DNA from: an uncultured Alphaproteobacteria bacterium
GTDB lineage: Bacteria; Pseudomonadota; Alphaproteobacteria; GCA-2731375
Assembly (NCBI GenBank): GCA_913049615.1
Contig: CAJWZI010000005.1
Coordinates: 1 to 18,495 of the forward strand
Reading direction: 5' to 3'
DNA length: 18,495 nt
Shown: positions 16,443-18,495 of the stretch, in pieces
How the letters are laid out: each line of letters begins with the position of its first letter
Position numbering within the stretch: the first letter of the stretch is position 1
Notes under the pieces: generated by a model
Told to the model about the DNA's origin: nothing
The model's database searches: none
What the model saw: the letters and a program-made list of their open reading frames with translations, nothing else
Position numbers and translations under genes: made by a program

Positions 16443-16752
16443 GACAGGATCTTATCGGCTCAAAGTCGTGGGGGCTATCAGCCTTGTCGTTTGGGCTGGA
16501 AATTGCAGTCTAGCTCATACGGTCGGTGCAGGCCCCGTGTTGTGACGTCCGCCGGGCTCTCAGAAGCAACTGCCAAATTGGTTCCAAATGTGGTCCGCTC
16601 TTGACCCAATTCTGGGGCTGCCGCCCAATAGCTACCCGCTGTAACCATGACGAGATGGTTGGTTGCAAAGCCAGCCTCCATCCAAACATCGAAATCAATG
16701 CGGCGATCAGCTACTCTGCGGGCTTTCGTTTCTACCTTCCGAGGGGACCCGC
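16443..16752. other. Divergent intergenic region between fused hyuAB and the aminotransferase gene
   Basis: 310 bases that should hold the promoters of both neighbours. On the plus strand TTGACC (16601-16606) is a fair -35 but no good -10 follows at the right distance. A small palindrome CCAA-A-TTGG lies at 16573-16581. Frames that cross the region on either strand have no recognisable product. The purine stretch GAGGGG (16741-16746) is the ribosome-binding site of the aminotransferase gene. Confidence 0.4.
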
Positions 16753-18072
16753 ATGAGTATCAGCACATCTTGGCCCGACCGCAATTCGCGGTCCGCCGAA
16801 CTCTACGAACGCGCCAGGGCGGTGCTGCCCGGCGGCATCTCGCGCCTTCAGACCTTGGTCGATCCTTTCCCGATCTATGCCGGGCGCGGCGAAGGCGCCA
16901 CCATCGTCGATGTTGACGGCACCCGCCGGCTCGACATGATGAACAATTTCGCCTCGCTGATCCATGGCCACGCACGGGCGGAGGTCATTGACGCAGCTAC
17001 CCGTGCGGCCCAGAACGGCAGTTGCTTCGCCATGCCTACTGAGACCGAGGTCGCCTTGGCCGAGCTGCTTTGCGCCCGCGTCAAATCGGTCGAACGGGTG
17101 CGCTTTTGCAACAGCGGCACCGAGGCGGTGATGCTCGCCCTCAAGGCGGCCCGGGCGCGCACCGGACGGGCGCGCATAGCCAAGATTGAGGGCGCCTACC
17201 ACGGTATGTACGACTATGCCGAGGTGAGCCTCGATTCCGCCCCCCACAACTGGGGCAATGACCCGAATTCCGTACGTTTCGCGACCGGCTCGCCGCAGGC
17301 GGTGCTCGATGACACCGTGGTTTTCCCCCACAACGACACCGAGGCGGCCGATCGCATCCTGAGCGACGCCGGCGAGGGCCTCGCCGCCATCCTCATCGAC
17401 CCGGCGCCCGGGGTCTTTGGCATGATACCCATGACCCCTAAATTCGTCGCTATGATCCAGCGGGTGGCGCATGATATCGGCGCCTTGATCATCATCGACG
17501 AGGTCATTGCGTTTCGCCTTGATTATCACGGCGCTCAGGCCAAATTTGGCATCGAACCCGACTACACCACCTTCGCGAAGATCATTGGCGGTGGTTTCCC
17601 GGTCGGTGCGGTGGCCGGCACCGAAGCCGCCATGGCAGTGTTCAGCCACGAGCGCGGCAAGCCGCTCAACCCGTCGAGCGGCACATTCACCGCCAACCCA
17701 GTGACCATGAGTTCTGGCCTGGCGACCATGGAGCTGATGACGCCCGAAATTTATGCGGCGCTCGACGCCCTCGGCGCACATGGCCGCATGGTCGCTACCC
17801 AGGCGTTCCAGGCGGCGGGCGTGGATGGGCAGGTTACGGGGGTTGGCGGCATGTTCGCGATCCACTTGCACGCGCGCCCAATCACGGATTATCGCAGTGC
17901 CTACCCGACCGGAGATGAGGCGGCCCGGTGCAAGGCCCTGCACCTGGCGCTGCTTGAGGCGGGCTTCATCATGTCGCCAAAACTCTCGGCCTTCTTATCG
18001 ACAGCTATGACCGTTGACGACATCGACCGCTTCGGAGTGGCACTAGAGGCGGTTTTGCGAATCCAGAGTTAA
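16753..18072 (+). CDS. Class III PLP-dependent aminotransferase, glutamate-1-semialdehyde aminomutase-like
   Basis: 439 residues from the ATG at 16753, which has GAGGGG six bases upstream; longer forms that begin at 16663 would add 30 residues unlike the family. Seen: 'RARAVLPGGISR' near the start, the phosphate-binding 'NSGTEAVMLALKAARA' (120-135), 'EGAYHGMYDY' (146-155), the cofactor aspartate Asp249 in 'LIIIDEVIAFR', the Schiff-base lysine Lys276 in 'TTFAKIIGGGFPVGAV', and 'SGTFTANPVTMSSGLATM'. These place it in the HemL-like class III group. The usual 'EPV' ahead of the aspartate reads 'DPAPG', and the context is catabolic, so it is more likely an amino-acid or amine aminotransferase than the haem-pathway enzyme. 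The reading frame is very GC-rich, which creates long accidental frames on the other strand. Confidence 0.9.
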   Translation: MSISTSWPDRNSRSAELYERARAVLPGGISRLQTLVDPFPIYAGRGEGATIVDVDGTRRLDMMNNFASLIHGHARAEVIDAATRAAQNGSCFAMPTETEVALAELLCARVKSVERVRFCNSGTEAVMLALKAARARTGRARIAKIEGAYHGMYDYAEVSLDSAPHNWGNDPNSVRFATGSPQAVLDDTVVFPHNDTEAADRILSDAGEGLAAILIDPAPGVFGMIPMTPKFVAMIQRVAHDIGALIIIDEVIAFRLDYHGAQAKFGIEPDYTTFAKIIGGGFPVGAVAGTEAAMAVFSHERGKPLNPSSGTFTANPVTMSSGLATMELMTPEIYAALDALGAHGRMVATQAFQAAGVDGQVTGVGGMFAIHLHARPITDYRSAYPTGDEAARCKALHLALLEAGFIMSPKLSAFLSTAMTVDDIDRFGVALEAVLRIQS

Positions 18073-18427
18073 CCGCCGAACAGCAACACGATCACGACCA
18101 AGCATCTTCGGCATGGCGCATTGCTAAGAGCGGGCCCGCAAGCTCCTTAAAGACGGTCCTCTGAGCGGTTGGTGCGAGACCCTGGCCCTGCTCTCCGAGG
18201 CGTCGTGGTAGCCAATGCTGCAGTAATCCAGCGACGCTTGATCTACCCCAACAACCACGACGACGGAAATGACGCTGTGTCCGGCTCCTGCACGGCTTCA
18301 TTAGGCCACATGAACTTCCCTGCGGCTGGCTTGAGACGAGCACGATCTGCCCATCATTTCGGAAAACGGTTATTGTGTATGATGTAGTCGTGCCCAGCCC
18401 TAGGCGGGATAATAAGGAAGTAGAATA
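18073..18427. other. Intergenic stretch before the last gene, no feature recognised
   Basis: 355 bases between two genes on the same strand. A 117-codon frame on the minus strand (18092-18445) and a 72-codon frame on the plus strand show no family features and biased, basic or Cys-rich composition; I take them as accidental. No strong hairpin or tRNA is seen. TATGAT at 18378-18383 could be a -10 for the next gene but has no clear -35. AAGGAAG shortly before 18428 is that gene's ribosome-binding site. Confidence 0.4.
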
Positions 18428-18495
18428 ATGGCGGCAACAATACATAAAACCGGCGTCATCGGCCTGGGTATCATGGGGCGGCGCATGATCACCAA
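18428..18495 (+). CDS. Gfo/Idh/MocA-type NAD(P)-binding oxidoreductase, N-terminal fragment (3' truncated by window edge)
   Basis: Only 22 residues are in the window. They include 'TGVIGLGIMGRRMIT', the glycine-rich nucleotide-binding turn of a Rossmann fold in the form usual for the Gfo/Idh/MocA family of sugar and polyol dehydrogenases. A 3-hydroxyisobutyrate-dehydrogenase-type protein (GxGxMG) is an alternative that this fragment cannot rule out. The ATG at 18428 is preceded by an AAGGAAG ribosome-binding stretch. Confidence 0.7.
   Translation, partial: MAATIHKTGVIGLGIMGRRMIT

Noticed and set aside
16732..17943. A 403-codon open frame on the minus strand opposite the aminotransferase gene
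   Set aside because: The plus-strand product has every catalytic motif of a class III aminotransferase. The minus frame has no family features and is the kind of accidental frame that high-GC coding DNA produces.
16753..18072. Naming the aminotransferase hemL
   Set aside because: It has class III motifs but an atypical DPAPG segment and a catabolic neighbourhood, so only the family is given.
18092..18445. A 117-codon minus-strand frame at the right edge
   Set aside because: It overlaps the start and ribosome-binding site of the oxidoreductase gene, and its Cys/Arg-rich translation resembles nothing known to me.
1..18495. CRISPR array, tRNA or rRNA genes, transposase or integrase
   Set aside because: No regularly spaced repeats, no cloverleaf-type T-loop sequence in any gap, and no transposase or integrase motifs were found in reading the sequence.

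Overview
The window looks like part of an alphaproteobacterial chromosome, most like a Rhodospirillales-type lineage. The basis is the secD-secF-Mth938 gene order, the style of the catabolic genes and a moderate to high GC content; no ribosomal RNA is present, so this is inference. About 90% of the window is coding. I see no CRISPR array, tRNA, rRNA or intact mobile element.

Layout. (1) 1-2969, + strand: the end of secD, then secF, a small Mth938-domain protein and a DMT/EamA-type membrane transporter. These are tightly packed and probably co-transcribed. (2) 3329-7050, - strand: a two-gene hydantoinase/oxoprolinase operon, hyuB then hyuA, with its own divergent promoter region. (3) 7167-8354, + strand: a thiolase transcribed away from hyuBA and closed by a very clear rho-independent terminator. 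(4) 8419-9034: a long AT-rich non-coding stretch. (5) 9035-12055, + strand: a thiamine-diphosphate (TPP) lyase/decarboxylase-like enzyme followed by a class III CoA-transferase close to formyl-CoA:oxalate CoA-transferase. (6) 12056-12551: a convergent intergenic region holding the last codons of a second, otherwise lost thiolase gene. (7) 12552-16442, - strand: a 1296-residue natural fusion of HyuA and HyuB. (8) 16753-18072, + strand: a class III PLP aminotransferase of the glutamate-1-semialdehyde aminomutase type. (9) 18428 to the end, + strand: the start of a Gfo/Idh/MocA-type NAD(P)-binding oxidoreductase.

How the genes may work together. Apart from the Sec genes, the content is catabolic. 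Two independent ATP-dependent amide/lactam-hydrolase or carboxylase-type systems (HyuAB split and HyuAB fused) surround CoA-ester chemistry (thiolase, CoA-transferase, TPP lyase), and an aminotransferase and a dehydrogenase follow. The most interesting point is the pairing of a formyl-CoA-transferase homologue with a TPP enzyme that lacks the usual oxalyl-CoA decarboxylase residues and looks more like 2-hydroxyacyl-CoA lyases. Such a pair could run a self-regenerating cycle in which formyl-CoA activates an acid and is then released again by C-C cleavage. This is a hypothesis from sequence only.

Composition changes along the window. The sec/transporter region is near 50% GC, the TPP/frc block about 55%, and the fused hyuAB and aminotransferase regions about 60-70% or more in sample rows. 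Together with the thiolase remnant near 12.2 kb, this suggests that the window is a patchwork of segments with different histories.
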